Assembly: GCA_963995505.1 (NCBI GenBank)
Contig: OZ023184.1
Location: forward strand, 12,354,308-12,418,307
Direction of reading: 5' to 3'
Origin: Hypericum androsaemum
Lineage: Eukaryota > Streptophyta > Magnoliopsida > Malpighiales > Hypericaceae
Length of the DNA stretch: 64,000 bases
The translations under genes and the position numbers were made by a program. Of this stretch, positions 1-9,581 are shown one piece after another; the stretch's first letter is position 1, and each line of letters opens with the position of its first letter. The notes beneath the pieces are model-generated. The model ran no database searches. It was not told where the DNA came from and worked only from the letters and a program-made list of their open reading frames with translations.

Positions 1-1677
1 AACAACTATCAACAAATATAAAAATGGCCCGTTATTAAGGAAATAAAAAATGAACCGGTTACACTATAATTTCTTCACCGATGCTTTTAAATTTAGCGAA
101 ATGTTTTTTCTAAATAATTATCAAAATAATAAATAATCAAACTTATTATTTGTTATACCAAGTATGCTCGTGAGCATATTTTGTTGAATTTTTTTGAGTC
201 ATTGAATTTAGGGCGATGTAGTAGTACGTCAGTGAATGGAAGATGCAAATTCCTTATGCACCAAACTTAAAATATCAACTTTATGACTCATTTAATTTTG
301 TCAAGAAAAAAATGGGAAATAAAACTTTGAATCGCTGTCCCCACGGGCAACGCATCAGAGTAAGGGGCTACGGTTTCCAACTATTCGGTACATTTCTTAG
401 TCCTTGGATGCGATCTGAGATACGGTAAATTTTTCTAAAGTGATATTGTTGGGACCGGAAAAAATTATCATTTTAGAGAGGTTATCATATAAGAGGAGTT
501 TACATTTTTTTATTACAAAAAAATTATTGTGTAATTCTCATTTGACCAAGACCTCTCTATGTACTACATTCCGACCAAACAAGATATTGTCGATACAATT
601 TTAAATCAATCAAACAAAAATGTAAATAAAAGTTACGAGATAACTTAAATCTCGGCTTAAAGCGTTATTCAAATACTACACTCGATTAAAATATTTTTTA
701 CAACAAGACGACGATCACAAGGACCATTTGAAGATAATTTAAAAGATGAATGATGACGTAAAAGTTATCAAACAAGAAAATCTAGCACAAATTAACATCT
801 TAAAATAATTTTCAAATTTGCAAAGTAATGCAAAAATTGGGACCGTAATTTTACACTAAAATTTTCTGAAAAAGTATCAGTTATTACGATAGAGGGGTTA
901 TCATATTTTAACACTGGTCCTGACTCAGGACCAGGATTTTTTATAGAAATTATCACTTTAGAGGGGATCACTTTACAAAAATTTTACTCTAGAAGCATCA
1001 TGGAAGACAAGTGCATACAACGGAAAAATGATTAACATGTTTTTTTTAATTTGTAAACTTTTTATTTCCAAACGATAATACAACATGTTATGGCTGATGT
1101 TACTAAATGACGAAAAACTTTTCCCAAATATGTGGACAACGTTCTAAATAATCATTTTTTTCTCATCTTAGAAAGAACTCAATCCATTTTACCAAACATG
1201 GTAAACTTAATCTCATTTCGAGGTTACAAAATCAAGTAGCTTATATTAGTTATATAAGCTATATATAGACTAAGACTATTTCAAGAGATTGCCTTCATGC
1301 CTAACCTTAGGCACTTGATGCTCTTTTTGATTGCGGATTTTCCCACCTAATTTCTAATATTAAACAATATTGTTTCTCAAAAAAAATTGCGAAACATGGT
1401 CAAGTAATAAAAGAAGCATAGGGTTACAGGACTAAATCTCAAGTATACAAGGTTCATATTCTGACATGTTATTTTAATTAGCATTAGGCCAACAATATAA
1501 TATCTAAACAACCAAGATTTAGGCCTTGTCAAAGTTTGGAAGATCCATCGATTTTGACTTTTATGCTGATTGAGGTTCTACAGAGAGAGAAACGGAGGGG
1601 TGACTCGGTGAGAGCCTTATCGCATTGCCTTTTTTTAACGAGTAGAATTTATATTTGATATCTTATATTGTGAGAAA
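1..1677. other. AT-rich intergenic DNA, no gene seen
   Basis: No reading frame over about 60 codons looks protein-like here, and I recognise no transposon domain. The stretch is very AT-rich with many poly-A and poly-T runs. The only distinct structure is the short palindrome at 914-934. It may be old, unrecognisable repeat DNA. Confidence 0.6.
914..934. repeat. 21-bp perfect inverted repeat
   Basis: The arms CTGGTCCTGA and TCAGGACCAG are exact reverse complements around a single C at 924. This could form a tight hairpin. Nothing nearby gives it a role, and a chance palindrome or an eroded repeat end is possible. Confidence 0.6.
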
Positions 1678-3930
1678 TTTTTTTTTTTAGAAACAAAGAA
1701 TCACTTACATATTAATCACGACATACAATCATTCAATAACAGTACAATAAGCTCCTCTGGTGGATGAAACAACCAGTTAGATGCACATAGTCCTAGTCTA
1801 GATTTGGATGCAATCCAATTGGCGGCTTCATTTGCCAAACGTAGAGTGAATTGGATCTTGCATCTAGGAAGTTGTTGGAGGGATCGACGCGACTGGAGAG
1901 CTGCATTCTCCGCCTGCCACTCCAAAGAGGTGGTTTCATCTGTTAGAGATGTCAAGAAATTAAAAAGGAAACGATTTGTGGGCTTGTTTCCTATTCTATT
2001 CGGACTAGCTTTTGGACTCCTAATTTGACCTAGATAGGTTACTTGTACACAAGGGTTTGTCTCTATAGAAAGACATGTTACCCTAAGGTTTTGTATGGCT
2101 TTATGACTCGGAAACTCATCAATAAAAGTTCTCCTTTCTCCCCGTGGATATAGGCATTAGACCGAACCACGTTATTTCTTGTGTCCGTGTTCTTTGCGCG
2201 TTTTGTTCTCTAAGTTGCTGAATTCCTAACATCATCATGTAGTCACGGCATATTTGCAATCTGAGTGGATCAAGGCTTCTACATCATGAAAACAGCTTCG
2301 CACCATATCAAGTGCATCATTGATTGCCTGGATTTTAACCTCTACTGCTAAATCAGCTTGCAACCTTCGATTAAGGCCATTTAACAAATGACCACTGTTG
2401 TTTCTAGAAATCACTCCGACGCCGGCAGTACGATTGATTTTAAGCCACGACGCGTCGCAGTTCGCTAGCACCTCATTTGCTGGAGGTGGGATCTAATGTT
2501 CTCTAACAACCCTCCCCCTAACAGGGTTCAGGTGTTGATCAGAGTTTGAAGGTTGATCGTCCTTACCTTGCCATTCAAACCACGCCTGTGTTGCAAACTG
2601 TGCAGTTTGGAAAGGAACAGGAAGAACGCCTTCGAATATTGCCTCCTTGTGCATTTCCAAATCTGCCAACACAAGAAGCAAAGCAAAGGTATAATTTCAC
2701 CAGCTTTTTGTGAATTGAGCTCTTCAAGCATCATGATGAACCAATCTTTGAAATCCAAGTTACTAGAGCGATCAACTCTGTAACCAAATCCAAGTTACTA
2801 AAGGACACAAATGTCATCTTGTCCCACGTTGCGCTTCTTCATCGTGAAAGCAGTGGAAACACATGCATGCACCAATTTCCACAAAAAGTTTCGTAGCGTT
2901 GGAGGGGTTTTCAATGTCCACAGCTTTTTCCAAAAGGCTGCCTCCTCCTCACCTGCAATGACATTAAAATCAGGAGTATTACAGGTTCTGATACCCTACT
3001 TTCACAGAATAAATTCCATTCTTTGCTTTTCGCCATACAATTTTTTCAGGAATGAAATCACAAGGTGGCTTTAGACATCTAATAGCTTGTTGTTCCTGAA
3101 CGTCAACGAGTTCATCCGGTAAGGGATAATTCCATTGGCCCGAAGAGGGATCGAGAAGATGTTCAGCTTTCTGCACCGACGCATCGTCTGGTCTCCGGCA
3201 AGAGACTTTCGATTGGGGCAGAGTCGGTAACCACTGATCAAACCAAACATTGATCTTTTTTCCATCACCCAGCCGCCACAAAACATCAGACTTAATTTGC
3301 TCTTTTCCATGGAACAAACCCTGCCACGCCACATCCACGAGCCATGTCTCCCTCTTCGTGCCTGCAAAAGATCAGTATTTAGAAAATATAGGCCTTTTAG
3401 CAATTTGGAACTATGCATGTTAGGACTTGTCAATACTCTCCAAGCTTGTATCGATAACAATGTCATTGAATAACTTCACGTCTTTGAACCCCAAGCCACC
3501 AAAGCTGTTAGGCAGAGAAATCTTCTTCCAACTTCGCCAGTGGATAGTTTTTTGGTCAATCCCCTTTCCACCAAAACCTGGAAAGAATACCATTAAATTT
3601 ATTGCAAAAAGAACGTGGGAATTTTAAGCATTGCATTGAATAAGTTGGAATAGCTATCAAAACAGCCTTAATCATAATCTCCCTCCCTGCAGTAGAAAGG
3701 AGCCTTTGTTTCCAACTTATGGCTCGTTCTTCCACCAGAACAGTGCAATTTGAACTCCCTAAAATGATAGAAGACCAAGGTATATATCCTTCTCCTGCAT
3801 TTCTTTCATTCCCATAATGGATAGGATAGTCTCTCTTACCAACCGTTCAACTCCCCTGCCAAAATAGATAGAAGACTTAGAAAGATTGAACTTATTGTGA
3901 AAACTTATTGGGTGTATTTCCGTACTCTTT
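1678..3930 (-). mobile_element. LINE (L1-type) 3' half, decayed
   Basis: This is the 3' part of a non-LTR retrotransposon read from right to left. The poly-T run at 1678-1688 is its poly(A) tail on the minus strand. Protein pieces in order are the end of the reverse transcriptase (motif STAGREIMIKAV near 3680), the cysteine/tryptophan-rich zf-RVT region (WRLGDGKKINVWFDQWLP at about 3260) and a C-terminal RNase H. The upstream part of ORF2 is missing: at 3931 the sequence is cut by the Cassandra composite, and it is not recognisably resumed beyond 5141. Confidence 0.85.
1716..3925 (-). pseudogene. LINE ORF2 fragment (RT end, zf-RVT, RNase H)
   Basis: The coding remnant of the LINE is spread over several frames, so it cannot make one protein. 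The RT tail lies at about 3430-3925. It is followed by the zf-RVT segment (2979-3466, split over two frames), a linker (2493-2758) and an RNase H core (2235-2471, containing CDASW and HSDCKYA). The conserved RNase H tail NWLFHPPEEL is near 1760. In this family ORF2 supplies endonuclease and reverse transcriptase for target-primed integration. Here the endonuclease and RT catalytic core are absent. I am confident of the family and not of exact limits. Confidence 0.8.
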
Positions 3931-4187
3931 TTGTAATGTCCTGTGAACTGACCGACTGTCTCCATAAACACGAGTCTTTTCCAGCGTACTTTGTCCTCAC
4001 TCACACACATCCGAAAAATTTTACCAGGAGGTCACCAATCTTGATCCTACTCCCGGCCAAACGAGTTTAAACCTTGGAGTTCTCTCATGATGTGTGCCGG
4101 AAAAGAATGTGCACCTTGTTGGTATGGATAGTACCAATCAAATCACTTAAGGCTTTCAGACAAAACATATCATTTTGGGGTATCACA
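3931..4187 (-). repeat. Cassandra LTR, left, 5S-rRNA derived core
   Basis: This 257-bp LTR starts TGTAAT and ends ATCACA. On the minus strand its middle resembles the second half of plant 5S rRNA, running from an AGAACTCC-like start to the internal-promoter-like GGATGGGTGACC region, here partly mutated. In this family the 5S-like box is thought to allow RNA polymerase III type promotion. Confidence 0.8.
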
Positions 4188-4335
4188 TATACCCCTCCTT
4201 AAATACGCGACGTCCTCGTCGCGCCAGACAGAACACAGAACAGTCCCAGAATTGTATTTGCTCTGATACCAAACGTAACTCCCCGTGATTTGACTGACTG
4301 TCTCCACAGACCAACACATGTCTTTTCCAGCATGT

Positions 4336-4580
4336 TTCGATACCCTAATTCTGAAAAGCCTTAAGTGATTTGATTGGTACTATCCATATCAACAAGGTGC
4401 ACAATTTTTTCTGGCACACATCATGAGAGAACTCCAAGGTTAACGCGTTTGACCGGTAGTAGGATCAGGATGGGTGACCTTCTAGGAAGTTTCTGAGATG
4501 CGTGTGAGTGAGGACAAAATAAGCTGGAAAAGACTTGCATTGGTCAGTGGAGACAGTTGGTCAAATCACGAGGCGTTACA
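4336..4580 (+). repeat. Cassandra LTR, central, plus orientation
   Basis: This LTR lies opposite to its neighbours. It begins at a degenerate GATACCCTAATT and ends GCGTTACA, directly followed by the primer-binding site complementary to initiator methionine tRNA. Its 5S-like core reads on the plus strand at about 4430-4500. Its left end is fused to a truncated minus-orientation LTR. Confidence 0.75.
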
Positions 4581-4877
4581 TATGGTATCAAAGCAAATAC
4601 GATTTTGGGACTGTTCTGTGTTATGTCTGGCACAACGAAAATATCGCGTATTAAACGAGGGGTATATGTAATATCCCAAAAATGATATGGGTGCCGGAAA
4701 AGAAGGTGCACCTTGTTGGTTTGTATAATACTAATCAAATCACTTAAGACTTTTCAAAATTGGGGTATCACATTCACCCCTTCTTGAATATGCGACGTCT
4801 TCATCGCGCTAGTCAGAATAATCCAAATCACAAAACACAGAATCATTCCAGAATCATTTTTTGTTCTGATACCAAAT

Positions 4878-5136
4878 GTAACACCCCGTGATCTGACTGA
4901 CTGTCTCCAAAAACCAACACGGGTCTTTTCCAGCGTGTTTTGTCCTCACTCGCACGCATCCATGAAAACTTTCCTAGAGGTCACCCATCCTGATCCTACT
5001 CCCGGCCAAATGTGTTTAACCTTGGAGTTCTCTCAGGATGTGTGCAAAAAAAAAAAGTGTACATTATTGGTATGGATAGTATCAATCAAATCACTTAAGA
5101 CTTTCAGACATAACATATCATTTTCGGGGTATCACA
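4878..5136 (-). repeat. Cassandra LTR, right
   Basis: This is a full-length LTR of 259 bp, from TGTAACACCCC to GGTATCACA, with the best preserved 5S-like core of the three. Reading on the minus strand it is the 5' LTR of the right-hand unit; the inverted PBS lies immediately left, at 4865-4874. Confidence 0.8.
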
Positions 5137-5159
5137 CTTTTAGAAATCTATTGTTTTGT

Positions 5160-6045
5160 TTTATTCAACTTCGTTGTTAATGATATTATTTCATGTCATC
5201 TTTCTAATTTCTTATTTGATATTTTTTTCTTCCAGAAAAAATCTTACCATTCCAAACAAAATATAAGTCCATCGATACCTGTTGGTCCTTTTCTCACCAG
5301 CCCACCTTCTCTTTGTCACCATTCCAGGTTGCAAACTATCTAATGCCTCAACACCATAATTACTTAAATTTTTGGTACGCATTGGCTAACTATCCTTCTC
5401 ATATTCACACCATAATTACTTCTGTGGAAATTATTTTTTTCTGTTGATATTTGAAGAGAAAATGTGTCCTTTAATCCAGCTTCCATTTCCCAAATAAGTC
5501 TGTGCCAGTGGGCCTGAAGAGGCCCATCTTCTTTCTTTTCAGAATCGCCCATGTATTGTCCCCGGCTGCGGAGCTGCGTTTTGGCCCAAAAGAGTTCTTA
5601 TACATGATTTCTATCCCAAGTCACAAGTTCCTACCCCTCAAAAAAAAAAAGTCACAAGTTCCTAGCGACCAATTACCGAAGTGGAAAATCGTTAAATTAA
5701 GAAATTTGAGCATCATAGTAAAAAAAACAACAAATACATGAAGTATAATTGTTGTTTAGTACTCGGCCAATGCATCAAGTTCCTGAACATTGCATTTCTA
5801 CAATTATGCATCTTCAGCCAACTATTAAAAATTGACACACAACTATATTAGAGTAAAAATTTACATACCCCGAGTTGATCTAGATGGTGAAAGTTTGGAC
5901 GTTAATTCAAATCTTATGAATCTTAAAATATTATTGGGAAGTCGCCTTTGAAATACGAAACTAAACCTTTGTCAAATCACACAATATAAACTTTGAGAAA
6001 CCTCCATCTTTTGAAAGTTAAGACCAGGGAAACTACTCGGTTCCT
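5160..6045. repeat. diverged copy of the ARO-like gene upstream region
   Basis: This segment aligns by eye along its length with 8606-9345, immediately upstream of the armadillo gene. Shared stretches include the cluster of TGGGCC/GGCCCA motifs, the run around ACCGAAGTGGAAAATCG and the segment near GACACACAACTAT. It holds no gene of its own and seems to be a duplicated promoter-side segment. It also carries a small insertion at 5634-5649 that the other copy lacks. Confidence 0.75.
5634..5649 (+). mobile_element. tail-only retroposon insertion, 16 bp
   Basis: CCCCTC plus ten A residues is flanked by identical 15-bp direct repeats, AGTCACAAGTTCCTA at 5619-5633 and 5650-5664. The related sequence at about 8995-9020 has a single AAAGTTCCTAG-type site without the insert. 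This is the expected product of target-primed reverse transcription in which only the 3' tail of a LINE or SINE RNA was copied. Confidence 0.8.
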
Positions 6046-6214
6046 TTTTTAAAATGTAAAGTGTTAATTACCCATCAAAAGGCTGCGACAATAGTGCACA
6101 AAGTGTGCATTACACCTGTCTCGCTGTTAAGCAACACCAAATTCTCCTAAAAATGACAAAAGATTTACACTATCTAGAAAATACTAGATATGTAATATCT
6201 TTGGCATAAATCTC
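6046..6214. other. short AT-rich spacer
   Basis: This lies between the duplicated upstream segment and the LINE ORF1 remnant. I see no domain or repeat here. Confidence 0.5.
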
Positions 6215-8594
6215 CTAAGCCTTGGCACTACATTCTTCTATTATTTTGAGCCAATTGACTTTAAAGAATTTCGAGGCGTCCCCTACCCATAATGAGAATA
6301 ATTTTTCTTCTATAATCTGAAGCTCAGTTTGGGAATTCTCATCTATTTTGTCCGACCTCTCGTGTTTCGCCTTGAGCCTAAAAGCTAGGGCTTCCTTCCA
6401 CATGTTTTTTGGAGTCCGGATTAGGACTTCTTTGACCTTTAGTGTCAGTTTTTCTCCTTGAGGTCATATTACTAAGCCCAATAGCAAGTGAATTTTCAGA
6501 CTGGGCAATTCCTCCATGGCCTGTTTCTCCGTGGGCATCAAAGGCCCAGTCATACTCACCTCCAGATCCTTGGGCAGCACAGCAGTCTACTTTATAACAT
6601 TAATTACCAAAGCAGGTTCACCATCCCAATCAACACCAATTTGGACAGCTACAACCCGAGTAGTAGCAGTTCTTTCAATTATAATCCGATCTTGATCCTT
6701 TTTTGGTGGCGAGGGTGTGAGTGATTTAATTAACTGATTTGCTTGAGCCAAATGACCTATTAAGAGCACTGTTTCTGTTTAATAAAAGCCTTCTTATTGA
6801 TCGAGAAAGATAATGTCTTAGCTAATAACTTTCTAATACGCTGTGAACCAGTAGAATAATTGAACATACTTCAGCCACATTACCAGTAGAAGAGCAAATG
6901 GGACTTGATGGCAAATCCATCTCGTTATCTTGGTTTAGTTGCTCCGCATCAGGAGAACAAGAGGCGGCCAGAACCACTTCCAAGCCCATCCTTGGCACAT
7001 TTTCCTCTTTCGAGATCAGATCTAAAGTAAGAGGCTCTACTTTCACTTCACCTGAATGCCCATCTAGCTCACCATCAGCTACATCCCTAGCATCTGATAT
7101 ACCCAATAGGTGTACATTATCCTCCAAGTGAGCCACTCGGGATTCAACAATCTCACCCTCCTCCTCCTTCTCATATTCACACCGAGCATCAAAGACATTG
7201 TTGGTTTTAACCGTAACCTCTTTCAAGAGAGAGCTATTAGTGACTCAATTGGTGCCCGCGATATCAGCAATATAGGCATTGAGGTTCATGATAGGATGAG
7301 AGGGCTACACTAGAACCTCAACAAAGGTTGGATCCGATGCACAAGCGACTTTTTTCTGCCAAATCTTCTTGCCAACGGGCCTGGTCGGGACTCTCTGCAC
7401 AACCTGCTTTCCACGAGCAATTTCTTTACGCTTAGCATCATCAATCTCTACTTGCGGGTTCAACAAGCGGCATGAATCCTTCAAATGACCCAAAACCTCG
7501 TAATGAGCACAAAAACTTGGCAAATTGTCGTCGCTAAATCCACCAAGCAGCTACCACCTATCCACTCCAACAAAACCTTGTCTTGTAATGGCTTTGACAT
7601 ACCAACCTCCACCAGGACTCAAACCATGGACCCATTGAATCTATTGAGTGCGTTCGAGTCCATGCGAATTGGTTTTCCCGTCGGGGCAGCAAGACCAAAC
7701 ACGATATCAGTGGCGGTATGCTCCATGCCAAGGCCAACTAATTGCACCCAAACTTTGGCATAACTGGTGGTGACACGAGAGGGGTTAAAAAATGGAACCC
7801 AATGCTGCAAGTAGAGACTACTATGGGGAAGCTTCCAGACCGACGTGTTGCACACTGCATCACGATCATGGTCGGACTTGAAGTGAAAACCAAAATAGCC
7901 CATACCAAGTGGAAGCATCGTGCAGGATTGAACAGGTCAAATCTTGACAATAGAACTACGCAAATCAAAGATGAACAAGGTTTCGAGCCCTTAGGCATAA
8001 TAAGCCGACCAATAAGTGCTTTCTTCCAAAAATTCTCACACATAGTAGAGCGCTCTTAGTTTAAGACAACAGTGTATCGATCACCCTTAAGGATAGGTTT
8101 AACAAAATTACCGTTGTTAATCCAGCCATAATCTTGTGATCGACTCGAGCCGCGAAGGAATTTCCAGACTGCGCACATGACTACATGGATGCCACCTTCG
8201 TCTGCGGCTCACCAAGCAACATTGACCCCTGGACAGAAGGGGCAGCGACCACAGCCGGGGCAGGGGCATGGTGTTGGAGGGGAGCCGAGAGTGGAGCCCA
8301 GACTCCCCCTTGAGAAGAGCCCGAATCGTTCATTGTTAAGCGACGAGCGCCTTCCACGGTTAGCCCAACGCCCTCCAGTGTCATGAAGAGCTATTGGAGG
8401 AGAGGGAAGAGACCGGCTTGAAGAGTCAAGAGAGCCGAGACATCCATAGTAGGAGAGGAGGCTGACAGTGGTACCGTATGGTCTAAACCATCGCCGTCGA
8501 TTGAAGGGAAAGCAGCTGAAACCCTAGCCAGGGCCGGAAGAGGTGGTGGAAGATAGGAGGCCAATCCCCCAGGAGCGGGAGGAAGCCCTGCCAT
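6215..8594 (-). pseudogene. LINE ORF1 (DUF4283 plus zinc knuckle), frameshifted
   Basis: This is the nucleic-acid-binding ORF1 of a plant L1-type LINE, read right to left from an ATG at 8594. In order there is a proline/alanine-rich start, a DUF4283 domain (about 7918-7619, with LPLGMGYFGF and WVPFFNPSRV), a CCHC-like zinc knuckle near 7510-7460 (FCAHYEVLGHLKDSC), a basic patch, and an acidic tail (7226-6822). The frame changes several times, so it is not functional as one protein. The sequence right of the start codon passes directly into the ARO-like upstream region, so no separate LINE 5' UTR is recognised. Confidence 0.8.
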
Positions 8595-8605
8595 GTTTCA
8601 ACTTC

Positions 8606-9345
8606 CTTGTTAATGATATTATTTCATGCCATCTTTCTAATTTCTCATTGATATTTTTTCTTCCATAACAAATCTTACCATTCTCACCAGCCCACCTTCT
8701 CTTTTTCACCATTCCACGTTGCAAACTATCTAATCTCTCAACACCATAATTACGTAAATTTTGGTACCCATTGGCTAACTGATGATGCAAACTCCGTGGA
8801 AACAAATTTTTGGTTGAAATTTGAAGAGAAAATGTGTCCATTAATCCAGCTTCTATTTCCCAAATAAGTCTGTGTCACTGGGCCTGAAGTGGCCCATCTT
8901 CTTTCTTTTCTAAATCGCCCATGTATTGTGCCAGCTGCCGTTTTGGCCCAAAAGTGTAGTGCTTAATGCTTATCGTGATACATATTTTCTATCCCACGTT
9001 AAAAGTTCCTAGTGACCGATTACCGAAGTGGAAAATCGTTAAATTAAGAAGTTTGAGCATCATATTCAAAAAAAAAAAGACATGAAGCATAATTATGGCT
9101 TAGTACTTGGCCAATGCATCAAGTTCCCAAACATTGCATTTCTACAATTATGCATCTTCAGCTAAATATTAAAAATTGACACACGACTATGTTAGAGTGA
9201 AAATTTACATACACAGAATTAGTCTAAATAATAAAAGAATTAAATTTTAATTCACAAATCATAAAAATATTATTGAAAAAACCAAGTCATAAAACCTTGA
9301 GAAACCTTCATCTTCTGAAAGGTAAGACTAGGGAAACTGCTCAGT
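8606..9345 (+). promoter_or_regulatory. upstream region of the ARO-like gene with Site II motifs
   Basis: A cluster of GGCCCA/TGGGCC-type motifs lies at about 8879, 8892, 8929 and 8946. These match Site II (TCP-binding) elements known from plant promoters. The cluster is also present in the duplicated copy near 5505-5590. No strong TATA box stands out; TTTATAG near 9361 is a weak candidate. The promoter role is inferred from motif content and position. Confidence 0.45.
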
Positions 9346-9502
9346 CTCTTCGTTTCTCGCACTTTATAGTCCAACTTCGTAGGTGGCTAATGTGGACCGT
9401 CTCATCTCATAAACGAAAGTCAAATTTAGTTGCAAGTAGCTGTCCACTTGGAAGTAAACCCCACCACACCGCAACCATTTGCTCTCTAGTAATTCTATAG
9501 CT

Positions 9503-9521
9503 TTTTTTTTTTTTGAAGGGG
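9503..9521 (-). mobile_element. tail-only retroposon insertion in the ARO-like leader
   Basis: A run of twelve T residues followed by GAAGGGG is flanked by the 15-bp direct repeat AGTAATTCTATAGCT at 9488-9502 and 9522-9536. On the minus strand it reads CCCCTTC plus poly(A), the same design as the insert at 5634. It sits about 60 bp upstream of the start codon, probably in the 5' UTR. Confidence 0.8.
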
Positions 9522-9581
9522 AGTAATTCTATAGCTTGGGAGACCAGTTTTCTTCCCGGTTTGAAGCAAACATATTGGTTC

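Larger units (their letters stand above)
3931..5136. mobile_element. composite Cassandra-type TRIM with alternating orientation
   Basis: Cassandra elements are short non-autonomous LTR retrotransposons whose LTRs contain a 5S-rRNA-derived promoter. This composite reads left to right: minus LTR (3931-4187), minus internal region with PPT and inverted PBS (4188-4271), partial minus LTR (4274-about 4335), plus LTR (about 4336-4580), plus PBS TGGTATCAAAGC (4583-4594) and internal region, partial plus LTR (4667-about 4690), partial minus LTR (about 4691-4772), minus internal region (4773-4874) and a full minus LTR (4878-5136). The 5S-like core, including GGATGGGTGACC, is visible near 4470 on the plus strand and near 4040 and 4985 on the minus strand. 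CTTTT at 3926-3930 and again at 5137-5141 flanks the whole unit. Confidence 0.85.

Noticed and set aside
6488..6724. Plus-strand frames across the LINE ORF1 region
   Set aside because: They are antisense shadows of the DUF4283/zinc-knuckle ORF1 on the minus strand.
9513..9581. Longer N-terminus for the ARO-like protein
   Set aside because: The extension starts at TTG inside a poly-T retroposon insert and shows no family similarity; ATG 9582 is preferred.
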